Assembly (NCBI GenBank): GCA_002393955.1
Contig: DGSK01000027.1
Span: 1-51,063, forward strand
Origin: Lachnospiraceae bacterium UBA4364
GTDB taxonomy: Bacteria > Bacillota > Clostridia > Lachnospirales > Lachnospiraceae
Direction of reading: 5' to 3'
DNA: 51,063 nucleotides
Positions 41,965 to 51,040 of this stretch are shown in pieces. Each line of letters starts with the position of its first letter. Position 1 is the stretch's first letter. The notes under the pieces are model-generated. The model searched no databases. It was not told the origin of the DNA and was given only the letters and a program-made list of their open reading frames with translations. The translations under genes were made by a program, and so were the position numbers.

Positions 41965-42248
41965 GCCAACCTCACTTAATAATCTATAATTAAAACTTCC
42001 TACTTGTTGTATACCACTAACTTCCTCACACCGGTAGCTTGCCTGACGGTGACTTAATACGCAAACTATATGTAAAAAGCTTCACTTCAATAATTATACA
42101 GAAATATTGCGACAAAAAACAGATAAACAATTGTTGTCAGATACCGGCAATTTTTTATTTTGTTGTATAATACACCTTATAATTTTTTGTATTAGTGGTA
42201 TATTACAAGCAGGAAGTTTTAGTAAATATAATAAGAAAGTGAAAACAT
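41965..42248. other. intergenic region with a dispersed repeat and a promoter for the CDF gene
   Basis: No gene is seen. At 41991-42062 lies a diverged copy of a short repeat (AAAACTTCC, then CACACCGGTAGCTTGCCTGA and CGGTG), which recurs at 49203. TATAAT at 42166-42171 may be the -10 for the CDF gene, without a convincing -35. The binding site before the ATG at 42249 is weak. Confidence 0.5.
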
Positions 42249-43367
42249 ATGTCCAATACATCAAACGAAAGAGAAAAAATAATAATACGCACCAGCATCA
42301 TCGGAATTCTGACCAATATCCTTCTGGCTTCTTTTAAAGCCACGGTAGGATTAATAACCAATTCCATTGCCATCATCCTGGATGCGGTAAATAACCTCTC
42401 CGACGCCTTATCCTCCGTAGTCACCATCATTGGTGCCAAGCTTGCAAACAAGCAGCCCGATAAAAAACATCCTTTCGGACATGGCAGGATCGAATACCTG
42501 AGCTCCCTTATAGTCGCAGCCATCATCGGCTACGCAGGTATCACATCTTTATATGAATCTGTAGTAAAGATCGTGCATCCCGAAGCAGCCGAGTACAATA
42601 CCGCTTCCATCGTGATCGTGTCCGTTGCCATCGTGGTAAAGCTTATACTGGGTGCCTTTGTAAAAAAGCAGGGACAAAAGGTGGATTCCAAAGCACTTAT
42701 AGCCTCGGGCGCCGACGCCTCCTTTGATGCCATCATATCCGCTTCGGTTTTAGCCTCTGCGGTCATCTTTATCATATGGGGCATCTCACTGGAAGCCTAT
42801 GTGGGAGTCATCATTTCAATCTTTATCATAAAAGCCGGTGCAGAGATAATGATGGAAACTCTGGACGATATACTGGGACAGCGCGCTGATGCTGATATAA
42901 GCAGGCGCATCAAGGAAATACTGAACGAAGAGCCTGAGGTACGGGGTGCTTTTGATCTGATAATCTACAACTACGGTCCTAACAAAAACTACGGCACAGT
43001 CCATTTAGAGCTCCCTGATACCATGACGGTGGATAAGGTGGATGTGATCACCAGACGCGTACAGTTAAAAGTATACCATGAAACCGGTGTCATACTCACA
43101 GGCGTAGGCGTTTACTCCTACAATACCACGAATGAAGTAGCAGCCTCCATGAGAAATTCCATACAGGAGCTTGTAATGTCACATGAGTGGGCTCTTCAGA
43201 TGCACGGTTTTTACGCCGACACCGAAAAAAAGACTGTCCGGTTTGATGTGGTACTCAGCTTTGATGTAAAGAAAGATATGGCGATGGAAACCATCACCAA
43301 AGAAGTACATGAGCTTTACCCTGACTATGAATTAAATATCACACCCGATGTGGACGCCACGGACTGA
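42249..43367 (+). CDS. cation diffusion facilitator family transporter
   Basis: This 372-residue protein has six membrane helices in the first ~215 residues and a cytoplasmic ferredoxin-like domain after them. The metal-site Asp residues appear in DAVNNLSDALSS (helix 2) and ASGADASFDAIIS (helix 5), with HPFGHGR between, as in Zn/Mn/Fe exporters of the CDF family. It is longer than the usual ~300 residues owing to an extended C terminus. The metal cannot be told. It converges with the GGDEF-EAL gene, 11 bases apart. Confidence 0.9.
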   Translation: MSNTSNEREKIIIRTSIIGILTNILLASFKATVGLITNSIAIILDAVNNLSDALSSVVTIIGAKLANKQPDKKHPFGHGRIEYLSSLIVAAIIGYAGITSLYESVVKIVHPEAAEYNTASIVIVSVAIVVKLILGAFVKKQGQKVDSKALIASGADASFDAIISASVLASAVIFIIWGISLEAYVGVIISIFIIKAGAEIMMETLDDILGQRADADISRRIKEILNEEPEVRGAFDLIIYNYGPNKNYGTVHLELPDTMTVDKVDVITRRVQLKVYHETGVILTGVGVYSYNTTNEVAASMRNSIQELVMSHEWALQMHGFYADTEKKTVRFDVVLSFDVKKDMAMETITKEVHELYPDYELNITPDVDATD

Positions 43368-43378
43368 TCTTACAGGAC

Positions 43379-45118
43379 TTACAGTCCCTTCACCAGCTTC
43401 TCCGCTTCTTCTGCGGGAAGAGGTCTGCCCCATATGAAGCCCTGGATATAATCACAGCCTATCTCCCGGAGAGTCTCTATCTGTGAATCATCTTCAACGC
43501 CCTCAGAGATAACTTCCATATTCATGATCTGCCCCATGGATACGATAGCCGCAACATATTTCTTCGAAGCATCGCTTTTGTTCATCTCATCAATAAAGGA
43601 CTTGTCTATCTTGAGCAGATCCGCAGGAACTTTACTGAGATAGCTAAGAGAGGAATAGCCCGTTCCGAAATCATCTATTGCTATCTTTATACCCATTTCC
43701 TTTATCCTGTTTATGCAGGCAAGAGCCTTATCTGCCGAATCCAGCATTATCGACTCCGTGATCTCAACCTCAAGATTTCCGGCAGGGATCTCATAGGTAT
43801 CCAGCAACCCTTTAAGCTCATCCATAAAGTCACTCTTCATAAGATGCTTTACGGAAGCGTTAAGACTCAGAGTGATGTCCGCCCCCGTCTCTTTTAATAA
43901 TCTTCCAAAAAGCTCTGCAGATTTCACGAATACCATACTGTCCACTTTATCGATGATACCGATCTTCTCAGCAACAGGTATGAACTCACCGGGGCTGACA
44001 ATCTGTCCGGACTCATCCCTCATACGGGCCAGCGCTTCAAAGCCGCGAAGCTTATGGTCCATATTATACTGGGGCTGCAGGTTAAAATATATGGTACTGT
44101 TTTCCAATGCGGCACGAAGCTTCCTCTCCATTTCAAGCGTATGTTCTTCCCTCAGAAGCTCCTTCGTGAAATGCATTATGTGGTTGCTGCCGTTGATCTT
44201 CTTTATCTCATACATAGCCGTATTGGCATAGGTAAACAGCGTTTCCACATTGTCCGCATCCAGGGGAAACTCCGCATATCCGAAGCTTGCAGCCAGATAG
44301 TAGTCACATTCATCTATCGTGAGCTTCTCCTCCAGCACCCTTTCATAACACCTGATAGTCTGAAGCACATCACTGTCATCCAGATATTCTCTTACAACCA
44401 GTATAAACTCATCACCGCTCTGCCTGGCCACAATATCCCTGGTGCCGGTCTCAGATGAGTTGGCAAGCTTGCGCCACCGCTCTGCTACCGCTTTCAATAC
44501 TTCGTTACCGACATTGAATCCCATACTGTCATTTATTTCCCTGAAATTGTTCAGGTCTATCATTACCAGTGCAAATTCTTCCTTTTTCTTGGTCAGTTCC
44601 TCCATCATTTCATAGCAGGCAAATCTGTTAGGCAGACCCGTAAGCCTGTCCGTTACGGCCTGTTTGCGTATGCCCTGCTGATATTTACTGAGGCGAACAT
44701 CATTATAATATATGATGATAGCAGCCACTATGGTAAAGATATTTGTGAAGACACCCGGAATGCTTGAATAAACATGCAAAACAAATATTTTTCTTAAAAG
44801 AAGCGGGAACTGTATACCAAGTATTATCATCGAAGTGATAAAACCTGTCTTTTTGTAAAACAGAACCCAGAAAATTATACAGATATTCGAAAGAGATGAA
44901 AAAACTCCGGCAAGAGTCCTTAGGGGTATAGGATTACCGAAGACATTAAATGTACTGTTGTTATCGGAAACGATAGTAAGAAAAATCGTCGTAACAAAAT
45001 ACAGCACAAACAGGAGAACATAGGTAACCCAGGAAAACTTAAGCCTGTCATTAAGACCGTTCATAACGTCTTCCATGCTCTGATCATTCTTTTTGTCCAT
45101 CGCTTCCCTGCGCTTCAT
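43379..45118 (-). CDS. membrane GGDEF-EAL cyclic-di-GMP enzyme
   Basis: This 579-residue protein has an N-terminal block of about five membrane helices (30-155), a GGDEF domain (about 165-325) and an EAL domain (about 335-575). The active-site loop reads SGDEF, a variant often still active, and the usual RxxD inhibitory site is absent. The EAL domain keeps FEALAR, EITES, IDDFGTGYSS, LKIDKSFID, SEGVE and QGF, so phosphodiesterase activity is likely. The product may both make and break c-di-GMP, with break-down better supported. GGAG lies 7 bases before the ATG at 45118. Confidence 0.9.
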   Translation of the reverse strand: MKRREAMDKKNDQSMEDVMNGLNDRLKFSWVTYVLLFVLYFVTTIFLTIVSDNNSTFNVFGNPIPLRTLAGVFSSLSNICIIFWVLFYKKTGFITSMIILGIQFPLLLRKIFVLHVYSSIPGVFTNIFTIVAAIIIYYNDVRLSKYQQGIRKQAVTDRLTGLPNRFACYEMMEELTKKKEEFALVMIDLNNFREINDSMGFNVGNEVLKAVAERWRKLANSSETGTRDIVARQSGDEFILVVREYLDDSDVLQTIRCYERVLEEKLTIDECDYYLAASFGYAEFPLDADNVETLFTYANTAMYEIKKINGSNHIMHFTKELLREEHTLEMERKLRAALENSTIYFNLQPQYNMDHKLRGFEALARMRDESGQIVSPGEFIPVAEKIGIIDKVDSMVFVKSAELFGRLLKETGADITLSLNASVKHLMKSDFMDELKGLLDTYEIPAGNLEVEITESIMLDSADKALACINRIKEMGIKIAIDDFGTGYSSLSYLSKVPADLLKIDKSFIDEMNKSDASKKYVAAIVSMGQIMNMEVISEGVEDDSQIETLREIGCDYIQGFIWGRPLPAEEAEKLVKGL

Positions 45119-45187
45119 CTAATTACTCCTAATTACTCCGATACATCCCCACTTGTATTATGTCGAAAAATACTGACAATTTCAGAA

Positions 45188-45246
45188 AAATAAAAATGAG
45201 CACAACGCCACAAAATCCAAGCGTGAATAAAACTGTGCTCATCTCC
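45188..45246 (-). terminator. terminator after the WYL regulator gene
   Basis: On the minus strand ATGAGCACA and TGTGCTCAT enclose a ~28-nt loop that can itself partly fold, followed by TTTTATTTTT. It lies about 70 bases after the stop at 45316. Confidence 0.75.
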
Positions 45247-45289
45247 CCCCTTGTTACACAATTATAAGTTACATAAACCTAAAGGTCAA

Positions 45290-45342
45290 CATTTTCCATA
45301 CATCTGCAGTCTGTCCTATTTTCCATACATTTGCAGTCTGTC
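45290..45342. repeat. tandem duplication at the 3' end of the WYL gene
   Basis: The last ~26 bases of the gene (minus GGACAGACTGCA-A-ATGTATGGAAAAT) are repeated directly after the stop with one change in the middle. It looks like a slipped-strand duplication. The stop codon falls at the end of the first copy. Confidence 0.85.
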
Positions 45343-46314
45343 CTCCAGCTCAGACCGGAATACTTTTACCACATTTTTAGGCCCCAGGATTTTTACCTTC
45401 GGCCCCAGTGCAAATATCCAGCCTAAAAACTGATCACTCATGCAGACATCAACACTTGTCTCAGACCAGCCTTTGGTCTTTGATGGACGTATGGTTATCT
45501 CTCTTCCAAACCTGTCAATAAAAACTCCCGCCATCTCATCTGCAAAAGCTATCTTTACATTAACTGTCTCGCCTCCGAACATCCCAAAATTCATCTTGGC
45601 ATATTTGGCAAGATCAAACTCCCTGAATCTGCTCCTGCCGGCCCTGGGCTCGTCCAGTACGTTGACTTTTTTGATCTTATCAACCCTGAAATGCTTTATT
45701 ATGTCAGCAGCTTCATCATATGCTATGAGATAATAATTCTCATCATCCCAGGTCAGTGCCCAGGGGCTCACCACATAAGATTCATCCCGGCGCTTAACCA
45801 GCTCCTTATCCGGGGTCCATTTCATATATTCAAATTTTATCTTGTGATTTTCCGCAATGGCACGGTGTACATCATCCACGGAATAGTAGATGCTCTCATT
45901 CATATTCTTTACCCTGCCGCGGACCGTCACCTGACGTTTAAGCTGTTCTGCCTCGTATTCGCTTGCCATCCCTGTCAGCTTCTTAATAAGATCATCCGAT
46001 TTCCTGGCTGTGATGAATTTTGACGACTGTATGGCATCCACTAACAGCTTAAGCTCTGCTATGTCGAAATGCTTACTGCCAACATGATAGAAATAGTCCC
46101 TGCCTTCACGTTCGCATATGATATCAAGCCCCATCTCCCTTAGCGCATCCATATCGTCATAAAGGCATTTTCGGTCTGCCGTAATATCGTATTCTTCAAG
46201 CAGCTTCTTTATCTGCATTATGCCCAGGCCATGTTCATCATCAGTCTTCTGCAGCATGATCTTTGCCAGATAATAGAGTTTCATCTTTTGCCTTTTCCCC
46301 TTGGGCATAAGCAC
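45316..46314 (-). CDS. WYL domain transcriptional regulator
   Basis: This 332-residue protein has an N-terminal winged HTH (KLYYLAKIMLQ.. IKKLLEEYDITADRKCLYDDMDALREMGLDI) and a WYL domain (about 140-235) with VVSPWALTWDDENYYLIAYDE and FRVDKI, then a WCX-type C-terminal extension. WYL domains bind nucleic-acid or nucleotide ligands and often control defence or stress genes. It lies 30 bases after the TIR-Sel1 gene in the same direction and may regulate it. The first Met may be at 46314 or two codons later. Confidence 0.87.
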   Translation of the reverse strand: MLMPKGKRQKMKLYYLAKIMLQKTDDEHGLGIMQIKKLLEEYDITADRKCLYDDMDALREMGLDIICEREGRDYFYHVGSKHFDIAELKLLVDAIQSSKFITARKSDDLIKKLTGMASEYEAEQLKRQVTVRGRVKNMNESIYYSVDDVHRAIAENHKIKFEYMKWTPDKELVKRRDESYVVSPWALTWDDENYYLIAYDEAADIIKHFRVDKIKKVNVLDEPRAGRSRFREFDLAKYAKMNFGMFGGETVNVKIAFADEMAGVFIDRFGREITIRPSKTKGWSETSVDVCMSDQFLGWIFALGPKVKILGPKNVVKVFRSELEDRLQMYGK

Positions 46315-46344
46315 ACCTCCGTATTTTTCCCTGTTAAACGTTAC

Positions 46345-49080
46345 TTACTGTTCAATAAACTTCTCAACATGCTCCCGCAGTTCTTCGTATGCCTCATCCT
46401 TCCCATAACCTGCACCTGCTGCTTCTTTTTGCCAGTATTCAGCCTGCGCAATGTCCTCATCCGTGCCGATGCCCTTTTCATAACAATATGAAAGCATCCT
46501 CATTCCACAGGCATTTCCCTTATCTGCAGCCTCCTTAAAACATCCGAAAGCCTCTATTTCATTTACTGCGGTTCCCTCACCGGCAATGTACGCACATCCC
46601 GTATAAACCATCGCATCTTCATTCCCCGCATCTGCCGCCTGCTTCCAACAGTTAAATGAAGTCTGGAGATATCCGTCTCCATAATAAATACGCCCTAGAT
46701 CTGTCAGCGCCTCCACATCCCCGGCCTGTGAAGCCTTTTCGTACCAGTCTCTTGCTTCCAGCCAGCTGTCACCGTCCGTTAAAAGTCCTTTTTCATATAA
46801 GTAGCCCAGGGAATGCATACAGTCCGTATCCCCGGACTCTGCCCCTTGCCGGAAATATGCGGCCGCAGTCTCATAATCGGCACCACCGAAGACTCCGTCG
46901 CAGTAAAAGCCCCCCATCAGATAATATGCTGACACCTCTCCGTGCTCCGCTGCCCTGTTAAACCAGTATTCAGCCTGCACATAGTTAGGCTTACCGAGAT
47001 GATCAGACGCATATACCACTCCCAGGCACAGTTCTGAGTGGGGATTGGGATTCTGCGCATTTGCTGCCTTCTGATACCACACTACCGCCGTTTCAGGATC
47101 AGCTTCTCCCAGTTTCCCTAAAAGGTAAAGATCCGCAAGATTAGACATTCCTTCAGCATCTCCCACTGTTGAGGCACGCTCGTAGCACTCTTTCGCTTCA
47201 TTGATATCAACAGCACCGCTTAGAGTATTTCCGGATTCATAGGCATCCCCTATATCATTCCAGGCACCGGCATCCCCCATTTCCACGGCCTGCATATAGT
47301 AAGACATTGCCTTTTCGGGATCGGGATTCTCTCCGGCAGCCGCCGCCATATCCGCATCATAAGTCCTTCCCAGCATCCTGTACGCTCTGCCGTTTCCGGA
47401 TGCAGCGGCTTTTTCATACCAGGCTCTTGCAGAAGCGATATCCGGATTTTCCCTGCTGTCTGTGCCATAAAGCCCGCCTGCATACAGGTCGCCGATTGCG
47501 ATCATTGCATCACTATCCCCACGGTCTGCCGCTGTGCAGTACCATCTGTAGGAAAGCTCTGCATCACGCTCTACTCCTTTTCCGTCCCGATACAGCTCTG
47601 CCAATCCTATCATCCCTGCAGCATTGCCCGCATTGGCCGCCTTGTCATACCAGACTGCCGCCTCCTGCAGGTCACATTCCACGCCCTCTCCGAAACGATA
47701 TGCATTTGCGACCCCCAGCATGGCATCTGCATTTCCAGCTTCAGCAGCCGCTTTGAAATAGTTCAGTGCCTCACTGTAATGATCATCAGCACTCACCTTT
47801 TCCATTTTAGCGGTATAAATGCCCGCTATATTGCGGTCTATCATTCCGGAATAATACGGGTACTCCGTTCTGGCACGTTCATACCATTCCAGTGCCAGAT
47901 CATAATCCGTGCCAATACCGGCCAGTCCGTACTGATATCCGGCTCCCAGTTCATACATACTGAGCGCCCTTACATCCCGTCGCTCACTTGTCATTGCCTT
48001 CTCAAAACATCCTACTGCCATTACCCCGTCTGCATTGAAGCCCGCCTGACCGCCACGGACCATTCTGCCCAGGATAAGTTCTGCATCAACGCAGCCCATT
48101 GCCTCTGCCTCTTCGCACAGCTCTCTGGCACGTGCATAATCCACTGCAACGCCTTTTCCTTCCGAATACAGTCTCCCAAGTCCGACATAGGAAAGAGCAC
48201 TGCCCTGCTCCACACCTTCTTCATAGTACTTCCGGGCTGCTTCAAAATCATACTCACGTTCACTCAGGCTCCCCAGATAATACAGGACATCCGCTTTCCC
48301 TTTGTCCGCCACTGATTCAAAAGCCTTTCTCGATGCGGAATTGTCCTCTGTCCCCTGATACTGCGAATAGAATAAGGTCTCCCCCTGACTTATGTTCTTC
48401 TTTGTATTGTAATTTCTGATAAAAAAGAATCCCCCCGCACAGACTGCAAGCAGAAGAACAGCAGCAGCCGCCATTAATATAAATGACCTGTTTCCGCTGC
48501 CTTCCCTTACCGGTTCATACTCATCATCCGTGTGCAAAAGCTCGTAAAGCTCCTGTGCACTGGTGGCACGGTCTCCGGTCTTTGCATTTTTTACTATTTC
48601 CGCAATGTCCTCACCGATATCCTCTGATGCGCTTTCCGATATCGGAGCAGGCTCCGTCTTCTGCAGTATCACTGCCACACGCTCCCTGAGGGCTTTGATA
48701 CCATCGGTTAACGGCGGAGTCAGGGCGTCCAGCCAGTGCACCCGGCTGAGATAGTATTCCAGCTCAGGATTCATCAGGTCATCAGTCAGCTTAAACGGCA
48801 CAACCGTCTTTTCAAGCTTGAAAGCCATAGCCACTTCATTCATAACCTGCTTTGATTTATTGGATTCTTCCGTATAGACAAGAACAAAGACACTCGCCTC
48901 CGCCATTGCTTCGCTGATGGCCGTGGCCCATTCCTGCCCCGGCATGATTCCCCTTGGTGCATACCAACAGCGGATGCCATGACTCTCAAGGTCCGCCACT
49001 ATCGCATCCGCAACATTTTTATTTTTTGAAGAATAGCTTATAAAGACATCATGTCCGGATTTTCTGTTTTTTTCTGACAT
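46345..49080 (-). CDS. TIR-transmembrane-Sel1 repeat protein
   Basis: From the ATG at 49080 (GGGGGAG just upstream) this gives 911 residues. Residues 10-140 form a TIR domain: HDVFISYSSKN, WYAPRGIMPGQEW, and SNKSKQVMNEV with a Glu at 82 in the place of the NADase catalytic Glu. Residues ~141-195 are an acidic linker, 200-221 a membrane helix, and the rest about sixteen Sel1-like repeats (A-x-x-W-Y-x-K-A-A... pattern). The TIR domain would be cytoplasmic and the repeats outside. It might sense an outer ligand and signal inward, or act as an NAD-degrading defence effector. Both are inferences. Confidence 0.85.
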   Translation of the reverse strand: MSEKNRKSGHDVFISYSSKNKNVADAIVADLESHGIRCWYAPRGIMPGQEWATAISEAMAEASVFVLVYTEESNKSKQVMNEVAMAFKLEKTVVPFKLTDDLMNPELEYYLSRVHWLDALTPPLTDGIKALRERVAVILQKTEPAPISESASEDIGEDIAEIVKNAKTGDRATSAQELYELLHTDDEYEPVREGSGNRSFILMAAAAVLLLAVCAGGFFFIRNYNTKKNISQGETLFYSQYQGTEDNSASRKAFESVADKGKADVLYYLGSLSEREYDFEAARKYYEEGVEQGSALSYVGLGRLYSEGKGVAVDYARARELCEEAEAMGCVDAELILGRMVRGGQAGFNADGVMAVGCFEKAMTSERRDVRALSMYELGAGYQYGLAGIGTDYDLALEWYERARTEYPYYSGMIDRNIAGIYTAKMEKVSADDHYSEALNYFKAAAEAGNADAMLGVANAYRFGEGVECDLQEAAVWYDKAANAGNAAGMIGLAELYRDGKGVERDAELSYRWYCTAADRGDSDAMIAIGDLYAGGLYGTDSRENPDIASARAWYEKAAASGNGRAYRMLGRTYDADMAAAAGENPDPEKAMSYYMQAVEMGDAGAWNDIGDAYESGNTLSGAVDINEAKECYERASTVGDAEGMSNLADLYLLGKLGEADPETAVVWYQKAANAQNPNPHSELCLGVVYASDHLGKPNYVQAEYWFNRAAEHGEVSAYYLMGGFYCDGVFGGADYETAAAYFRQGAESGDTDCMHSLGYLYEKGLLTDGDSWLEARDWYEKASQAGDVEALTDLGRIYYGDGYLQTSFNCWKQAADAGNEDAMVYTGCAYIAGEGTAVNEIEAFGCFKEAADKGNACGMRMLSYCYEKGIGTDEDIAQAEYWQKEAAGAGYGKDEAYEELREHVEKFIEQ

Positions 49081-49202
49081 ATTCTCCCCCGGAAATTCAG
49101 TGAGGATCCATGCTGAATGCATGCGGCCCCATCAATCATTCATCTGTGTTATATTATACCACAGCACAGAGTCTATACTAAAGTAAACGAACATAGTTAT
49201 TG

Positions 49203-49252
49203 CTTAAAACTTCCCACACCCTGTAGGCTTGTCTGACGGTGTTTTAGTGCGC
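49203..49252. repeat. copy of a dispersed intergenic repeat
   Basis: AAAACTTCCCACACC, CTGTAGGCTTGTCTGACG and GTGTTTTAGTGCG lie here in a row; a diverged copy is at 41991-42062 and the first bases of another at 51041. The part from ACACC to GGTGT is an imperfect palindrome. No gene lies within. Confidence 0.6.
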
Positions 49253-49283
49253 CTTATCAGTTCTTCCCGCGAAGGGAGAGCTG

Positions 49284-49312
49284 TTGAAAAATTGTTATTA
49301 TTAAAATATAAT
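49284..49312 (+). promoter_or_regulatory. promoter of the yesL-like gene
   Basis: TTGAAA (49284-49289), a 17-base spacer and TATAAT (49307-49312) lie about 45 bases before the ATG at 49358. Confidence 0.8.
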
Positions 49313-49357
49313 GGTTTACAATAACTTTATGAAAAATAACTGGTCAGGGATACTGAA

Positions 49358-50047
49358 ATGGCAGAAAATGAAAAAAAGGACAAGTCTGAAGACGTTGTGG
49401 AGGAGCCGAAAGTTCTGACTCCCCTCCAGCGCTTTAAGAAAATGTTTGACTGTTTAGGCGACCTTTTCGTCCTGAATATTTTTTTCACGGTTTCCTGCTT
49501 TCCCGTCTTTACGATAGGAACCGCCTTTACCGCCCTGTATACCGTTACAAATAAAATGGTCCGAAACGAAGAGGGGCCCATTGCAAAAGAATACATTAAA
49601 GCTTTTAAGGCAAATTTCAAGCAGGGAACGGCGATCTGGCTGCTTGACCTTTTATATATCGCTCTTATGGCCGGCGAGTATTACTATGTGATCACGCACG
49701 AGGACAGCCTTTCAAAATTCCTTTTCATACTGGTAGGTGCGGAATTCTTCCTTTTTGCTTTTGCATTTCCCCTTCAGTTCCCGCTTTTGGCAAGATACGA
49801 TAACACCACCGCAAGGATCATATTCAATTCACTTCTGCTGGCGCTTTCCCATCTGGGAGCCTGGTTCAAGATGTTTTTTATCTGGGCGCTGCCCTTTGTT
49901 CTTTATTATTTTAATTTAAAGGCCAGGCTTTACACCTGGTATCTGTGGGGACTGATACTCACAGCGCTTTTTGCCTATATATGTTCGATGTTCCTTGTTT
50001 CCTTCTATGAGAAAATTGAGGGACAGTCTAAAGATAAGGCTGAGTGA
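49358..50047 (+). CDS. yesL: YesL/DUF624 family membrane protein
   Basis: This 229-residue protein has about five membrane helices after a charged N terminus. The segment LGDLFVLNIFFTVSCFPVFTIGTAFTALY is typical of the YesL (DUF624) family. Such proteins are usually encoded with ABC sugar importers and AraC or two-component regulators in polysaccharide-use loci; their precise role is unknown. AGGGA precedes the ATG. It lies 59 bases before an AraC regulator gene. Confidence 0.82.
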   Translation: MAENEKKDKSEDVVEEPKVLTPLQRFKKMFDCLGDLFVLNIFFTVSCFPVFTIGTAFTALYTVTNKMVRNEEGPIAKEYIKAFKANFKQGTAIWLLDLLYIALMAGEYYYVITHEDSLSKFLFILVGAEFFLFAFAFPLQFPLLARYDNTTARIIFNSLLLALSHLGAWFKMFFIWALPFVLYYFNLKARLYTWYLWGLILTALFAYICSMFLVSFYEKIEGQSKDKAE

Positions 50048-50106
50048 ATATCGGTGTGAGGATGTGAGCGGTATATAGTTATTTTCATTTTTACCGGGGG
50101 GGATTT

Positions 50107-51039
50107 ATGACAGAAAAAAACAAAACCGTAATACCGGAGCAGTACAGGCAGCCTGATGATGCTGACTCTGCTTTCTCCAGGACCGTCAGGAACAGCAAGG
50201 AACTGGTATATTATACCCTGTCAACCCACATAAGGATATGGTACAACAACCAGACTGACGGATACGATATCCATTCTCATGGCGCATTTGAAATGTGCCT
50301 CTGCATAAAGAATAATTACGTATATCACGTAAACAACGAGGTCTATCAGCTTAATGAGGGAGATATTATAATCATACCGCCCCACACTCTTCATGAGGTT
50401 GTCAATTCCCAGTATGGTATCAGGTTCATATACCTCCTGGAATTAAACCATTTCTTTAAGTCACAGGATTATAAGACCATAGAGCCTCTTCTTTTTAATG
50501 CATTTTTGTGCAACAGCGAGACCTGTCCGGATATATATGATAACGTCTACAAGCTGCTGATGGAAATGAATACCGTATACTTTACAAGCAGCAACTTCTG
50601 GGAAACCACTGTATATATAAAAATGTATCAGGTATTTGCCGAGCTTGCCAGACACACTGAAAATGCCGTAAAAGAAGAAACACACAATCTGTCACAGTCT
50701 ATTAACCGAATAAATGCACTGTTGCGTTATGTAGATATCAATTACTCCGAAGATATTTCCACCGAACAGGCAGCGGAATATACCGGTTTTTCCAAATACC
50801 ATTTCCTGCGGCTTTTCAAGCTTCAGACCGGCTACACATTTCACGACTATCTGACACTGAAGAGAATGCGTATAGCCGAAGATCTGCTGATGACTGATAT
50901 GTCCGTGACGGAGATAGCATTCCAGACAGGGTTCAACACACTGCCTTCTTTCTGCAGGACATTCAAGAAATATACAAATTATTCCCCCAGCGAATATAAG
51001 AAGCTCAGATTAGCTACGCTGGAGGATAACAAGAATTAA
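50107..51039 (+). CDS. AraC family regulator with cupin sensor domain
   Basis: This 310-residue protein has an N-terminal cupin-like sensor (about 35-130, with YDIHSHGAFEMCLCIKNN and NEGDIIIIPPHTLHEV) and a C-terminal AraC double HTH (about 205-305, with AAEYTGFSKYHFLRLFKLQTGYTFHDYL and VTEIAFQTGFNTLPSFCRTFKKYTNYSPSEYKK). Such regulators activate sugar-use genes on binding a sugar. With yesL upstream, it suggests a carbohydrate locus continuing beyond the window. GGGGGGGATTT precedes the ATG. Confidence 0.9.
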   Translation: MTEKNKTVIPEQYRQPDDADSAFSRTVRNSKELVYYTLSTHIRIWYNNQTDGYDIHSHGAFEMCLCIKNNYVYHVNNEVYQLNEGDIIIIPPHTLHEVVNSQYGIRFIYLLELNHFFKSQDYKTIEPLLFNAFLCNSETCPDIYDNVYKLLMEMNTVYFTSSNFWETTVYIKMYQVFAELARHTENAVKEETHNLSQSINRINALLRYVDINYSEDISTEQAAEYTGFSKYHFLRLFKLQTGYTFHDYLTLKRMRIAEDLLMTDMSVTEIAFQTGFNTLPSFCRTFKKYTNYSPSEYKKLRLATLEDNKN

Positions 51040-51040
51040 C

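Noticed and set aside
46656..48754. several plus-strand frames inside the TIR-Sel1 gene
   Set aside because: They are shadows of a long repeat-rich gene on the other strand; none has a credible start or domain.
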